A stretch of 64,000 nucleotides of DNA, taken from positions 372,001 to 436,000 of the forward strand of contig NW_025932753.1 in the NCBI RefSeq assembly GCF_000764305.2, given 5' to 3'. Position numbers and translations under genes: made by a program. The notes beneath the pieces are model-generated. The model was not told the origin of the DNA and did no database searches. It was given only the letters and a program-made list of their open reading frames with translations. The DNA is from Hyalella azteca. Lineage: Eukaryota > Arthropoda > Malacostraca > Amphipoda > Hyalellidae. This document shows positions 50,232 through 62,900 of the stretch, in pieces (position 1 is the stretch's first letter; each line of letters starts with the position of its first letter).

Positions 50232-52324
50232 TCGGGAGATGCGTGTACGTGACCCTCGCGCGATGTTTAATGAACGTTTATATTCCAGAACGTGTTTGTT
50301 TTTTATTGTAATTTCCTATCTATCTATTGTGAACTTTTCTAAAGATTTGTTAGCCGTTTGCTTCAAATTAAGCTGTGACCAAACTATTCAAACTTGCTTT
50401 AGTGCAGGTAACTACCTAATTTATCGTAGCGGCGAACTCTTAACAACTACGAAGTTCCGAAGTCTTAACTATTTTTAATTGTATGGCCCCCAGCAGTTCA
50501 GTTGGTCACATGAGAATGAGCTGCTCTCATTCAACAGGCAAGTTTATGAATGAGGAAGTAGATGAATGCGCCCGCACGACCGACGTACAAGGGGATCGAT
50601 AGGCCTTGTAATTAGGCAGCTCTGGTGCCAGCAAAAACATCGAATTAAGGCCTGTAGTCACAGTGCGGCGAAGTCCGTGAGCGAGAAATTCGCGACGACA
50701 ATGTGGAACCCTTGTTCTGTGTTCAGATCGGCAAGTTGCTGCGCTCGAGCTTGTTGCCTTTGTAATATGATACCTGAGCCAGCACCCATCTTAGGGCTGC
50801 GGCCGTCTCATAGGTGGCCGAGGAATCGCCTGCGGTCGGCTAGAACTAACTGGCCTCGGCCGACCACTGGCCATCCATTATTACTCGCCCCTTATTGTGC
50901 TCCCCTTCGCCGCAAGAGTGACAGGCGGGTAATTTACGACGTGTGTTTCCCCTCATTTTTTCCCCAACTCCTTCATGAGAACTGCGGCTTCCAAAGAAAA
51001 TGTGAAATCTCCGATTTAGCAGTAATGAAAAAATATTTTGTTACAAAATATCTACAAAATAGAGGTTGATTTAGATATGTCTTTAATACCGATCAATAGA
51101 GAATAAATAGTACTATATCCTTGTGTCTCACAAAATTAGGTAAGTCGCATAGTATAATGAACATATTGATTGAGCGATGTACAACATTTTCCTCTATCAT
51201 AACTAATGCTAGACAAAATATACATATTTTTTGTTACTGTAGAGAAATTGTAAATAAATAGCTGAATGAGCATGAAAAAATTTAGATTGATATTTCATTT
51301 ACGAGCGGAGTTACAATGACTATACGTAGTGATAGATTCCCATAGGGATTCAGCCAAGCCTGCCTGAGAGCTCGCGGCTTTCAAGCACCACCTTAAGTGT
51401 AACATAAGCAGTGTCCCGCCCCTTTGGGGATACCTGCTTCTATGAGTAGGCTATTCATACCTTCAGGGCACTTGAGAACGAGTCCACGACTGTATCATTC
51501 TGACTACAAAAAGGCCTGCAACGAATATGAATTTATTGTTATAAATGCGATATTTTGTTTCCATCACAGTCTAAGTATAACAAATATTGAGTAAACCTGT
51601 CATGTTGTTCTATGCCCGTTTTAATTCACCTTCCTTGCAAGGGTATTGCAGGGAGGTTGCCTCTGCATATTATTCAACTCGACTTGCTTTTGGCTTATAT
51701 CAATGTTCAAAGGGATCGCACAAAAACAATTAAAGCAGATTTCAAAACTGGCATACATGTTTAACTCGCATTTCACTGAATCATTCAAGTGAATCCCGTA
51801 TTCAGTCATGGCTTAAAATTGAATTAGAACACATGCATGATTTTGGAGGTACAGCTTGCCAGCTTGCACTCTTGCTAAAGAAGCATAGAAATATCGTGAA
51901 AAACTGACTAGTGGACGTGATTTGGATGCCTTAAAAAGCTCAATAGCAATGGGTCTCTGTTGTATGTGCAGCGCGCTTAGTTGATGCGGACACGCAAGCT
52001 TTCAATGTCTTGTGTTACCGGAACTGCTTAGAAACCAACTGTGCGTTTAGGTTATATTTCATCATTATGAAACTCGTCTACTGATTCCACGCTTGCATAT
52101 TACAGGTGTTGTTTAGTGGTTTCTGAAAAAGATACATAAAAACTGGAACTAAGGTAAAATCAGTTTTTATAGCCTCGTATGGTTTTGTTCATTGCCTATG
52201 ATATTTCTAAAAGCAGACGTAAGTGACATGTGATCATCCTATTAAAGTGATTGCAGCACTTTACTAATTTACTAACCAGTATGTCGTGCAATTGTTAACA
52301 CGCATCATCCTTTTTCACTCGCAG
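50232..52324. other. region upstream of the wge homologue
   Basis: A GC-richer block at about 50560-50950 holds a 167-codon frame with no recognisable domain. It could be a 5' exon or promoter-proximal island of the downstream gene. A GTAAGTCG donor-like site lies at 51140. Confidence 0.4.
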
Positions 52325-52436
52325 GCCCTGCCTCTGAATTTGAAGATCGATCCTCGACGTCGGTCATCACTCAGCCTTGGGATCTAAGTTTGAGTTCAAT
52401 CGAACCGTCAAATTCTGCCCAACTTAAATCTCCATC
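52325..52436 (+). CDS. wge: possible additional N-terminal exon of the wge homologue, with a PWDLS motif
   Basis: A strong acceptor (pyrimidine-rich tract ending ctcgcag) precedes an open stretch of about 37 codons that includes PWDLS at 52375-52389. The same x-D-L-S pattern recurs three times in the large exon downstream, which argues that this is coding. The 3' end is unclear. A GTAATT donor at 52437 leaves phase 2 and would need an acceptor at 52660. Two weaker internal donors (GTTTGA, GTTCAA) leave phase 1 and would join the 52615 acceptor. The acceptor requires a phase-1 exon further upstream that I could not fix. Confidence 0.45.
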
Positions 52437-52614
52437 GTAATTTTCCATTTAATTATATCGTTGAACTTTCTTCGTACTAGAATTGAAGTTTGCGTAAGAG
52501 GATAACGGCCATATTTATGTTTATTTCTCGAAAGCAGCCGCTATTCTTTTCCTGGAATAACTTCCGAATGAATTGCGAAATTCAATATTGCATTGGATGG
52601 TGATCTGTCATCAG

Positions 52615-53907
52615 GCGTTGGTATGAACGAGACTTTGTCGAACTACTTCGCGGAGCATAGGTTTGACCCTGAAAGTCAAGCAAGGCTGCTTGAGAGGAGT
52701 GGCTGCACCAACTACGATCAGTTCTTCAACTTGTTGGTGGCCCTATCAGGTGGAACTGATCGCAACGAACTGAAGTCATCATCAAACCAACATGATCTAA
52801 ATTCCAATTCGGTCTCGATTACCAGCAAAAAATCATCAGATTATTGTTCAACTCCAAATTCTAATTCGTATTACTCTCAGTCTGCTCCTTCTGTGTCTAT
52901 TTCGCTCGTAGCACCAAAAAAATCTCCATCCAAGCCGTCGCCAACGTTGCCAGTGGCATCGCCCAAAGCCACTACAGCATGTTCCAAAGAGTACTTAAAA
53001 GTCAAACCAGCTTCGTTGCTTTCAAGCCCTCCAGAATACGGGGAGAAAACCACTTCCGTCTATAGTCCCAAGTCTTCTTTGCATCATTTGAGCCAGCTAC
53101 TTCCACGTTCACCACCCGAAGAACCTTACCTTCAATGTTTGTCCCCTAAATCAGGGACAGTCGTCAGGCACAATTATTTGCATGACGCTTCTTCAAACCT
53201 GTTTGGATCACTATCATCTCCGGTCCCAGTATCGTCGCCGATTTCATCGTCCGCCGCCAGAACCAAAGGTGAGACCAGCCCTCATGTCTCCACGGCCAGC
53301 GTCCCCGACTTGTTTGGTCCTTCACAACATCCCCACGATCAGCCACCGCAGACCCATGCTCTCGCTAGCAGCTGCGGGAGTCGTACGACCAAAAGTGTCT
53401 CCAAGAAAAATCTCAAGACAGCCGAACACAATCATACTGTCAAAGTGCAGAAAAAAGAACGAAAGCTTTCTCTGGAAACGCCCAAAGAGATTCGTGAGAG
53501 ATCAAATAGTTTCTTATCAGTGGGCTCAAAAAACAGCAGCGTGCTTGATTTTGACCAACAGATGCAATTGTTGCAAATGCACCATTTTGAATACCTGCAG
53601 CAATTACAGAAGCGCAATCAATCTCCAAACAAAGTACCAACATCACGATGTATGACCGAGAACTACATGCACAACATCCCTAGTTCTGTAGCAACATCTT
53701 CTGCGATGTCTGAACACGAAAAGGCTTTTCTCAATTGGGCGACAAGTCAGTTACCTGCACCACCCTTGTCGTCATCCGCTGGACTCGCAGCCTCGACGGT
53801 GTCAACAAGTATGGCCGCCTCACCACCTGCGCTTGCTGCCAAACGTGAACCTTTCAGCTTTACCGATACCAAGTTCTTCAAGAAAGAGCGACATCCTTCA
53901 GGTCCTG
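52615..53907 (+). CDS. wge: wge homologue exon A: Ser/Pro-rich N-terminal part
   Basis: This is a frame of about 430 codons. Met at 52623 is the first ATG; the acceptor at 52613-52614 is poor in pyrimidines, so this could instead be the first coding exon with its own 5' UTR. The donor GTGAGT at 53908 is excellent and leaves phase 1. The protein opens with a helix-like region of about 50 residues (YFAEHRFDPESQARLLERSG), followed by Ser/Pro/Thr-rich low complexity with many SPK and SP sites. A Gln/Leu-rich amphipathic segment (MQLLQMHHFEYLQQLQ) lies near residues 310-332. The intron that follows is 928 bases and shows nothing of note. Confidence 0.8.
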
Positions 53908-56900
53908 GTGAGTAATGATCTAAATATTATTCTATTCATAATTTTTAGCACATATTCAACAATGTTTTTGGGCCATCTAAAAATTGTCACAATTGTTTAT
54001 CAAAGTTAGTTGTCGAATTTATGACTATTTAATCTCTTGCAGTATATAGTTTAGGTAATTAAGCATTCTCTATTGTTGCGATGTTTGCCGCCCTTATCTT
54101 GAGTACATTTTAAATCCATATATTAATTTACGCACGACTGGGTCATTTTTGTGTATCAAACGTAGTCACGATCCTAGACAAGTGTGCTAATTAGGTGCTA
54201 CTGAGTGCCTCATTTAACCTTTAATTAATACCTCATTAAAACCTCAATTAGCGCCTCATTTCAAGTAGTAACCTCTAATGCCGAGCCATGTAGAAAAATA
54301 GATTTTTTTACGAAAAAAATTTTTACGCTCCCATGAAATTAACATCTAAATTTTTTTATTTGTTGAAGATTCTAGAACTATGAACTATGATTTCAAAGTT
54401 TACATAAATACTTCCGCAGGTTGGCACGAGTTTTTGAAGACACGACACCAGTCCCTGAAAGTTTCTTAGTTCAAACTTAATGCAGTTTGTCATCTCACAC
54501 GTCCTTGTCTTAGTGTTGTAAATGTTTGGTGTTTTTTGTTAGTGAACTGTTTTATTTCTTGTGTAGACGTTGTTATTTGAGGCGGCTCAATTTTTTTCAT
54601 ATAATTCCAATTAATCCTAATTCAACATTTTTTTGGTGTATTTCTTGAGTGGTATAACGCTCATTTGAAATGTGCTAAGCTCACAGGTATTTATGCGTAT
54701 TCTAGTTATTATATGCTATGTACACGGCAATTTTTCATTTAGTTCACCAGCTTCTCAAATTTAATGTTAGTAAAGCGTAGTACTCATATATGCGTGTTGC
54801 AATGTAATACTATGAATCATGTGTGTGTGTTGCAGCAGCCAGCAGTTCTGGAGCCACTGTGATCCTCAGTCCTTCCAGTATCAGCTGCTCCCGCAACAAC
54901 ACCTCCACCACGAGTTGCACCTTCAGTACCTCTACTGGCACTTCTGTCACTCCTCACTCCCTATCATCACCACTCTCCCACTGGCCTCTACCTCCCACTC
55001 CATGCACTCCGACCATGCCCGTTGCTCCCACTCTTCCACCATCACACACTCCCTTCTGGTTGTCACACCACATGTCGCCTTCTCTGTCGCATCATACACC
55101 GCATCACCAGTTTGCGCCCGCTTCGCCACATGGTGGGTACTCGCTATCAGTGATTTATCTTAGATAATTAATAAAAAAACTTCTTTAATTACCGCCTTGT
55201 GTATTTCTAATCAAAAAATTATTATATTCTCACGATAGCAGCGTTTTAAATTTTATTATCGCTGTTAAAGGTATGGGCGGTTTGGATGCGACCTCCGGCG
55301 GCAGCAGCAGCGGCCCCGCCATCGGCTATCATCAGTTCGTCACGGACCCGATCTCGCGTCACCTGATCCTTGTACACCATGCCGCTCTCCAGGGTAAATT
55401 TTGGACAGAAATGCCTTGAAGGAACACGTGGGGGGTTATCATAAAGTGTTTTTATCATAAATGTTTTTTCGAAGTACCTACATTCGTCAAAGAAGATCCA
55501 TTCAAATATACTATGTGATCACTTGGAGTACAAATACCCGAACTTGTTACGGAACTTTTGTATGCTAATTATCTGTTTTTGTCGGTTGAATGTTTAGATT
55601 TATCATTAATAAAAGGTTTTCATAAGGTTGACTTGGGTGCTTTCAAATAATTGACGAATGAATGTTTCAGATTTATCATTAATGAAAGCTATCATAAGGA
55701 TGAGGTGAGTGCTGTCAGGTAGTTGTCAGATGAATGTTTCAGATTAATCATTAATCAAACTTTTCTTAAGTTAAGTATGAGGTGAGTGCTTTTAAGTAGT
55801 TGTCGGATGAATGTTACGAATTCATCATTAATGAAAGCTTTCATTAGGAGAGGTGAGTGCTTTCAAGTGGTTGACGGTTGAATGTTACAAATTTATTAAT
55901 AATGAAAGGTTTCATAAGGATAAGGCTAGTGTTGCAAAGCTAATTTAATTTTTGCATGTGATAATAGAGATTCTTTCTGTGTTTGTTTTTTATACTATTA
56001 TTGATTTACGTTCGGCGAAATTCAGGTCAGTATTTCTAATTCTTACGTTTATATTTCAACTTGACTTCGATCTGTGATGCATGAAATAATTGTGTAGTAG
56101 CTTTTTAATTATAATGAACATGATAATGATAATTTTTAAATAAAGTAATTTATTCATTACGAGTAATCGTACAACTTTCATTGATGTGAGTCACTTTAGA
56201 TGCAGAAATGGAGGCATTCATAAGCAACTTTCACTGAAATTGCAGACGTTAGCAGCAATTTGATGTGGGGCTACAGCGGCGTGGCTCCTCTCATGAGCCC
56301 TCAGATGCTCTTGGCCGACCCTCACTTCCCTCGACCGCTGCACTCGGCTTTGCTTCACGCCTCTGCTCTCCATCCTGCCCTTCATCCTCCAACTCCAACG
56401 CTCCTTCCGCCTACTCCAACGCTACATCCTGCCTCGAGTATCTACTCTCAAATGACCGGCTCGCCAGCGGGTGGCTTGAAAATGGAGTCTCCGAAAGCTT
56501 CTCCGAAAGGACTAGAGGAAGGCACCAAGAGCCTCCTACACGGTACAGCATCAGTAAGGACCTCTTCGACTTATCCTGGGGACTTACAATCTGTCATGTC
56601 CCCCATCATGTCTGCAGGACTTGCGACTGGCCTATCGGGACTTTCCGGGCTACCTTCATCCATGACGCCGGGACTAACGTCACCGTTGTCTTCTGCCATG
56701 CCGTCGGTTTTGTCTTCGGTCTTACCAACTGGCTTGGCATCGTCTGGACTCGCGCCGGCCCTACAGCCGCCACTTCCTTCAACCTTGCCTCACTATTTGT
56801 ATCCTTCGTCTTCTCACCCTCTGTTCTGTCCCAAGCCTCCTATGTATCCCTTATCAGCATTCGTCCAGACACCTACATCGCCGGCGATCCCGGTCATTAC

Positions 56901-59900
56901 CTCGGACGTCTCTGCCACCACTGATACCAGTCCCTCATCACACAACTCGGTACTCCTTGGAATCTCTAAGGACGTGGATACTTCGTTAAGTTCCTTTCGA
57001 GCTTCCATGTCCTTACCCACGCCACCTACTATTGTTGTTTCGCCACAGTTGTCGAGGTCGCCGTTACCCACCAAAAAGGAAAAAAATACAGGGAGTGCAA
57101 AACGGAGAAGCTCGACCCCAACAGTTGTACAGCAGCCCAAGTCCAGCCCTCATTTTGCATCAAAATTATCTTCGTCGCACAGCAGCACCAGTAACACAGA
57201 CATGGGCTCCCTTCCAAAGATTAAGTTAGACAAGCTCCATGCCAGCCCATCGCAGTCAGTGGCTCACAATAATTCTACTTGTAGTACTGAACGATCCGCG
57301 GTGACCAGCAAAATTTCAATCAAAAAAGAAATCAAGGAGGAATATATGTCACCTGTTAGCACGCTGCAGAAAGGTGACGGCTGTGTTGACCTTTCAATTA
57401 GCTGCCGCAAAATTAGTGATGATGATAATAATAATAGTGGAAGTATTAAGCAAGAATCCGGCGTACCTGATAGCACTAAGAATTCGTCAAATCAAAGCGG
57501 TGTAGCGATAAGTTCTACGGTAAGCTCTGTGAATCATGATGGTTCTGGACATTTGCCAAGCCTTACTAGTAGTCCTGTAGTACCTAATGTTCCTTCACAA
57601 ACTAAATTGAACGATTTCTCCATCCCTCTGAGCTGCGTAGGCGTTACAACAGCAACCACTTCAATCACCACTACTGTCAGTTCTAGCGCTGCAGTTAGCG
57701 TAACAACTACGACGACGACATCAACCGTTCCAACCTACCGACATCTCAGCGTGCAAACAGTCCCTATTCCTCATTTGTACAGGTATAGTGAACGAAGTCT
57801 GTCCGTCGGAGCCTCCGTTCCAGTAGTGGCGGAATCCATGTCGTCGAGAACCTCTAACGATACTGAAAATGTCGGAAGCTCCGCCAGTTCTCTAGCCCCA
57901 TCCACCTTCGCACCCGTACAGGAACAGGCTTTAGACTTGAGTGGCCTGGAGTTGCTTTCGCGCAGTGTTTTACAGCATGCTAACCGTCTTTCTTCTGAAG
58001 AACCTGTGGACTATTGCCACCAAGAACCTACTTCAGATCAACCTTTGCGTTGGAGGTCAAGCAGTTGTTCGGGTGACCTTTCGAGCGCGTCAGTTGCTAC
58101 TTCGGCTCCCTTTATCCAGTCATTAAATAGACCACTATTCGTGCCCGGGAGTGTGGATGAAAACTTCTATCCGCAAGCAGATGCCCCCCTAAATTTTTCT
58201 ATCAGTGCTTCAAATGGGAAAAATCCAAAGAGCGATAGGATTGAAGCTACTGGTACCACATCTTCACTTCCACCCTCTTCCGCTCCGCCTACAAGCTCTC
58301 GAAACAATTTTATTTTCTTGTGTGCCTTGGCGGAAGAAGAGCTCTTGAAAGGAGACACAAATGAAAAAGATTCCTCTTATGGGCATCTTAAACCCAATGC
58401 TTCTTCGTGCGAGACTCCAAATTGTAGCGATGTTAGGAGAGTTCAACAAGATAAAGAAATTAGTTTCTTACGACCACCTCTCGAAAAGTGTATCCCCTCA
58501 ATACAACCAGATCTTACCTTGCCTCAGCCTGCTGCTGCCGACGATGCTATGTCACTTAGTTTTAACACCTCATCGGACGCTGACGTATTGAATAGTCCCT
58601 GCAAAGAAAACGGAACTACTTATTCTTTCACTCAGAGTTCAAGTTCTTTCTCGGAAAGCTTTTTATCGTGTTCATCACCGCTCGATCTCAGTCTTGGTAT
58701 GTCAAAAAAGACCAGTAAGGACGATTCGTGGCAAAGCGGGTCTACTAAAGACAACGACAACGAATTATCAGCAAGTCTTCATGGCATAAATAGCGACTCA
58801 ACTGATCAAGCTGGAACATCGGACGGAAATCGCAGCTGCGAAAGTCTTGTCACCGAAAAGCTCCTCGGAACTTACGACAGCTCAAGTTCTGACGGTCAAA
58901 ATTTTGAAGGGTTCGAAGATGCTTCGTTGAAGAGAACCGAAGAAAATATGAGGCGGCAATTAGTGGTGCTCGCTAAGCAATACAGAGAGAAGGTGCGCCA
59001 AGTTCAGCGACAATTTCCAAAAAGCGAAGTGTGCTCATCAACACACAAATCCCGCAGACCTTCGAAAAGGAAGCGATTTCCCAGTGAATCTAGCAGCCGA
59101 CGATCTGACGGGCGTCACGCGAAGCACCGTCGGTGTGAAGACGGACGGAAACGACTTACTAGTTTACCAGAAACTGCGTCTTTTCGACGAAGCAGCGAGG
59201 ATAGTAGCGAAGCCAAGTCGGTGCCGGCGCTCTCAATATCTAAACTCAAGTCCAAAAATCTGGTATCCCCACGGCGAGAGCCGCGTCGGAGCGAGCAAAG
59301 ATCCTCGACTGATGAAGGAAACGAATCGTCTGACGATGAGATGGACAACCTTCCACGACGAAAATGGTCTTTGTCTTTCCTGTCTAACGATAGCAAATCT
59401 CAGAGTTCGTATAAATCCCAATTGATGTCGACTATCGTGCGCAATGAGAGTGATGACGAAGCTGCCGCAGGAAACGACAGCGATTCTTCTGAAGCTAATT
59501 CAAAAGCCCTGTACACTGAGACCTCAGCAGTGGAGTCTTCTGATCATGAGACGACATTTTTACCTTGTTCTTCCTCCAAGAAGAGAAAGCCTGGACGCCC
59601 CAAGAAGCATTCCCCCACCAAGAAAGATGCTACTGAAACCATAGTGACCAAAAAGCACAAGAATCTAAATCTCCTCTTGCGACACTCGTCCTTGGCGACA
59701 TCGAAGTCAAAAGTTAAGCCTAAACTCAACGCAGAGGTAAGTAAACGATTGATAAATGTCGAAGTATGTGACGAGTTAATCATGTTCTATATGACGTATT
59801 GATTCTTCACACTCATCATTATGTTTTTGAAATTTTATTTATTGAGTATTGGCAGGCAAGCCTGGCGTTGCTCAAGAAGGATAATTTTCTGTAATTTGAT

Positions 59901-62900
59901 ACTCTTTCTATTTCTTGACCGATTTGATATTCATCAGTCAAGTACCTATCACTAACCGCTTTTCCAGCTATCACAGCAGTTCTCGAAATAATTTCATGAG
60001 AATTAAAGAATAACTGATTTATTCTCACATTAAAAAAAATTGACGGACCCATTTGGGGAATTTGCATAAAACCATAATTTTAAATTTTTAATTACGTTAA
60101 AATTGGATTAACTGTTGATCTTAATTTTATTTACTTTTTTCAATTTATCCCCGTTTAGCAGTTCCTCATGATTTTACAAGAGAGCTGATGTATATATCTT
60201 AAATATATTGTATAAATATTAAATAATAATATTTATATCTTAAATATAATATCCCGATACGATAGGTATTGTGGATACACGTCTTCAAATAACCTCTCCC
60301 ATTTTCCATGCTTCGAAAAAAGGATCTCACTAACTTTCATAGTATAAGACAAGATCTTCTTTGCAGATAGCTAAATTCAACGTGTGTAATTCAATTTAAT
60401 TTATGTTGATATTTATTTCTGCGTTAAATTTTCCCCAGGCTCGAGAAATTATTTGTGACGCAGTCGATTCTTCGGATGCCGGTGATAACTCTTGTGATGA
60501 GACCAACGGCAACCTTGATGTAAGATATTCTTATCTGTTTACTTTCAAGTTCGATTCAGTTATGGTTATTTTCGGCCTTGTTCATATCCTCATTATGTAA
60601 TGCATAATCACTTTGACGTCATCCATAGTCGTGTTTTTACATATTTTAATGGAATTTGGAAGATGTATTGAAGCGTAAAGTAGTTAATCGATTATAATAC
60701 ATAATGTATGTAGAACTTTGTGAAATTTTATATTATGGTTACAAAAATTCGATTTGTATTTTATTTTTAAAAAAGTTGATTTCTCGATTTGGGACGATTT
60801 TCTCACGAAAAATTCATTTGGGATGAATGCAATGCTTGATCACACCTGCTTATTTTCTTGTGATAATTACGGTTATCTAAACACAGGTCACCTTCCTGAA
60901 GAACGTGGAAAGTCTTCGGCAATCCAACACTCACTCCCCTGACGTTCAGCTGGCACCTAATCCGTCTATGAAAGTCTCAACTCTAGTCACTTCAACACCT
61001 ATCCCAACCATGACGCCATCGTCTTGTCCCGACGCTACTAAACGCCGTAAAGTGGGCGGCTCATCGTCCCTAACTCGACGAGCCATCATGCGCGACAAAG
61101 CTAAAAGGAAGACCGACGTGGAGCAGCAGCACCAAATGGAGGCCTTGTTCAGGTGCGTCGCCCATTCAAGTGGCAGTAACGTAAAGTACTGTCACTCAAA
61201 GTAAAGTGACCTGGCCTGCAGATGTCAATATGACGAAGGTTAATATATTAGCCGACAAAAGTCACTCTTGTCCAGCGTTGTAGTTGAAATACGGGCAGAA
61301 ACGCAAATTATATTAGAGCCCTTTCATTACGAGGCGTAACGATAGATCTTTACCTGAAACCGCGTGTAGGTCTTGTTTTTAAATTACTTTCTGTCGTGAT
61401 GTGCATTGAAATACTGAGGTTTGGTAAGCTATCGAGTCTCGTGTAAAAACGCAAGATGATTACTGAAATTTTATGCATTCCAGTTCAGTTCATCGCGCCT
61501 CGTTTACATAATCTGATTTTTGACACATAATTTGCACTTGATTTTCCTCAATATCATTTAAAAATATCAATTTGTGTGAATTCATTTGTCATTTAATGTC
61601 CTGACTAAGTTTTTGTGTTGTTCATGCTGAAACTATCGCTGGGCAGGTCTCTCAAGAAACGCTCTACTCTTGCTAACGCCGAGCACGACGAATCCGAAGA
61701 AGAGCAAGACGGCGACTACGACTCTGATCAGTCTGGAGCTCCCAGCACCGCCGTGTCATCGTCGTCCGCCTTCCCGCTATCGGCGGCCGTCGTCGAGGAT
61801 GCCATCGTCACGGCCCCCGTCTCCCATGGCACGTCCACAGATGACAAAGCGGTCGCGGTCAAGACCGAGACCGCGGGTGACGACCTCGCTTCTTTGGATG
61901 TGCGTGTGGCGGACGCGACATCTCTGATCGTTAAAGAAGAAACGGCCAAAGGTCAGTTTGATATTCAGCATTAAATTGAAATATTAGCCTTGATAATCCA
62001 TAAAAAGATAAAGTTTAGACAAATGATTTTTTTTAATTCTACTCATTCAACTTCATGGCAACGTTTTGCTGATAGTGTTTTGAATTTGGTCTCCAGGCAA
62101 ATATTTACCTGCTTATTTCTTCAGCAACCATTACTGCTTGATGAGTGGGTCTATTATCTTGTCAAACGGTAGTAACTTATTTATTTGACTTTTTATTGTA
62201 TTTACATCGTACAAACGCTTTTGCAGCTGTTCCAATTGATTCCCTTGAAAGAATTGACCGCTTTTAATTCTTGGTCCTAACTATAGACACCAACAAAGCG
62301 ACCTCGATCGCGGCCGACACCGTTGGCGCGGCCCCTCTTGGACTGCACCAGCTGTCGAGCTGCAACAGGATTCCATCTGTATGCCATCTGGCGGTGGAAG
62401 AGCTCGTCAAAGGTTGCCGTGTCCTGCTGCTGAGGGATGACGGGCTTCTGTATGCTGGTTCAGTGAACCCCATCTCGCCCCCGAACCTTTACGGTCTCCT
62501 CATCGACGGGGAACGCGGCAGCAAAGGGCACATTTATTGCGCTGAAGAACTTCTCACTCAAGCCGTCAGTTTTGTAGCGAGTTTGCCTGAATATTATCAG
62601 TTAATAGACTTTTGTTAATATTTTCTGCCTGAGACACAGTTAATTATTTGACACTATTTTTAATAGTGCCTGCCTGGGACACTGTTATGATAAATTCGTT
62701 TGTTTTAGCTATCATTGTTCTGATACCTTGACGTAAAAAGTTCAGGAGGTTTCATTTACTGCGAGATTGACGCAAACTTCATTCTAAACCTTCAATGAAA
62801 ATATATTTCAAGTAACTCTGTTTCGACTTTCGATACAATTGAATTGACTTTGGTACATTTTATGCAAATTCTTCAGTTTTTATATCGATTTCATCTGTCT

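Noticed and set aside
50566..51069. 167-codon open frame
   Set aside because: Cys/Arg-rich with no domain. It starts in a GC-richer patch where stops are rarer, and no splice or conservation evidence is visible.
56265..59783. Frames of 60-219 codons inside the large exon on both strands
   Set aside because: They are shadows of exon D; the main frame carries the motifs and fits the splice phases.
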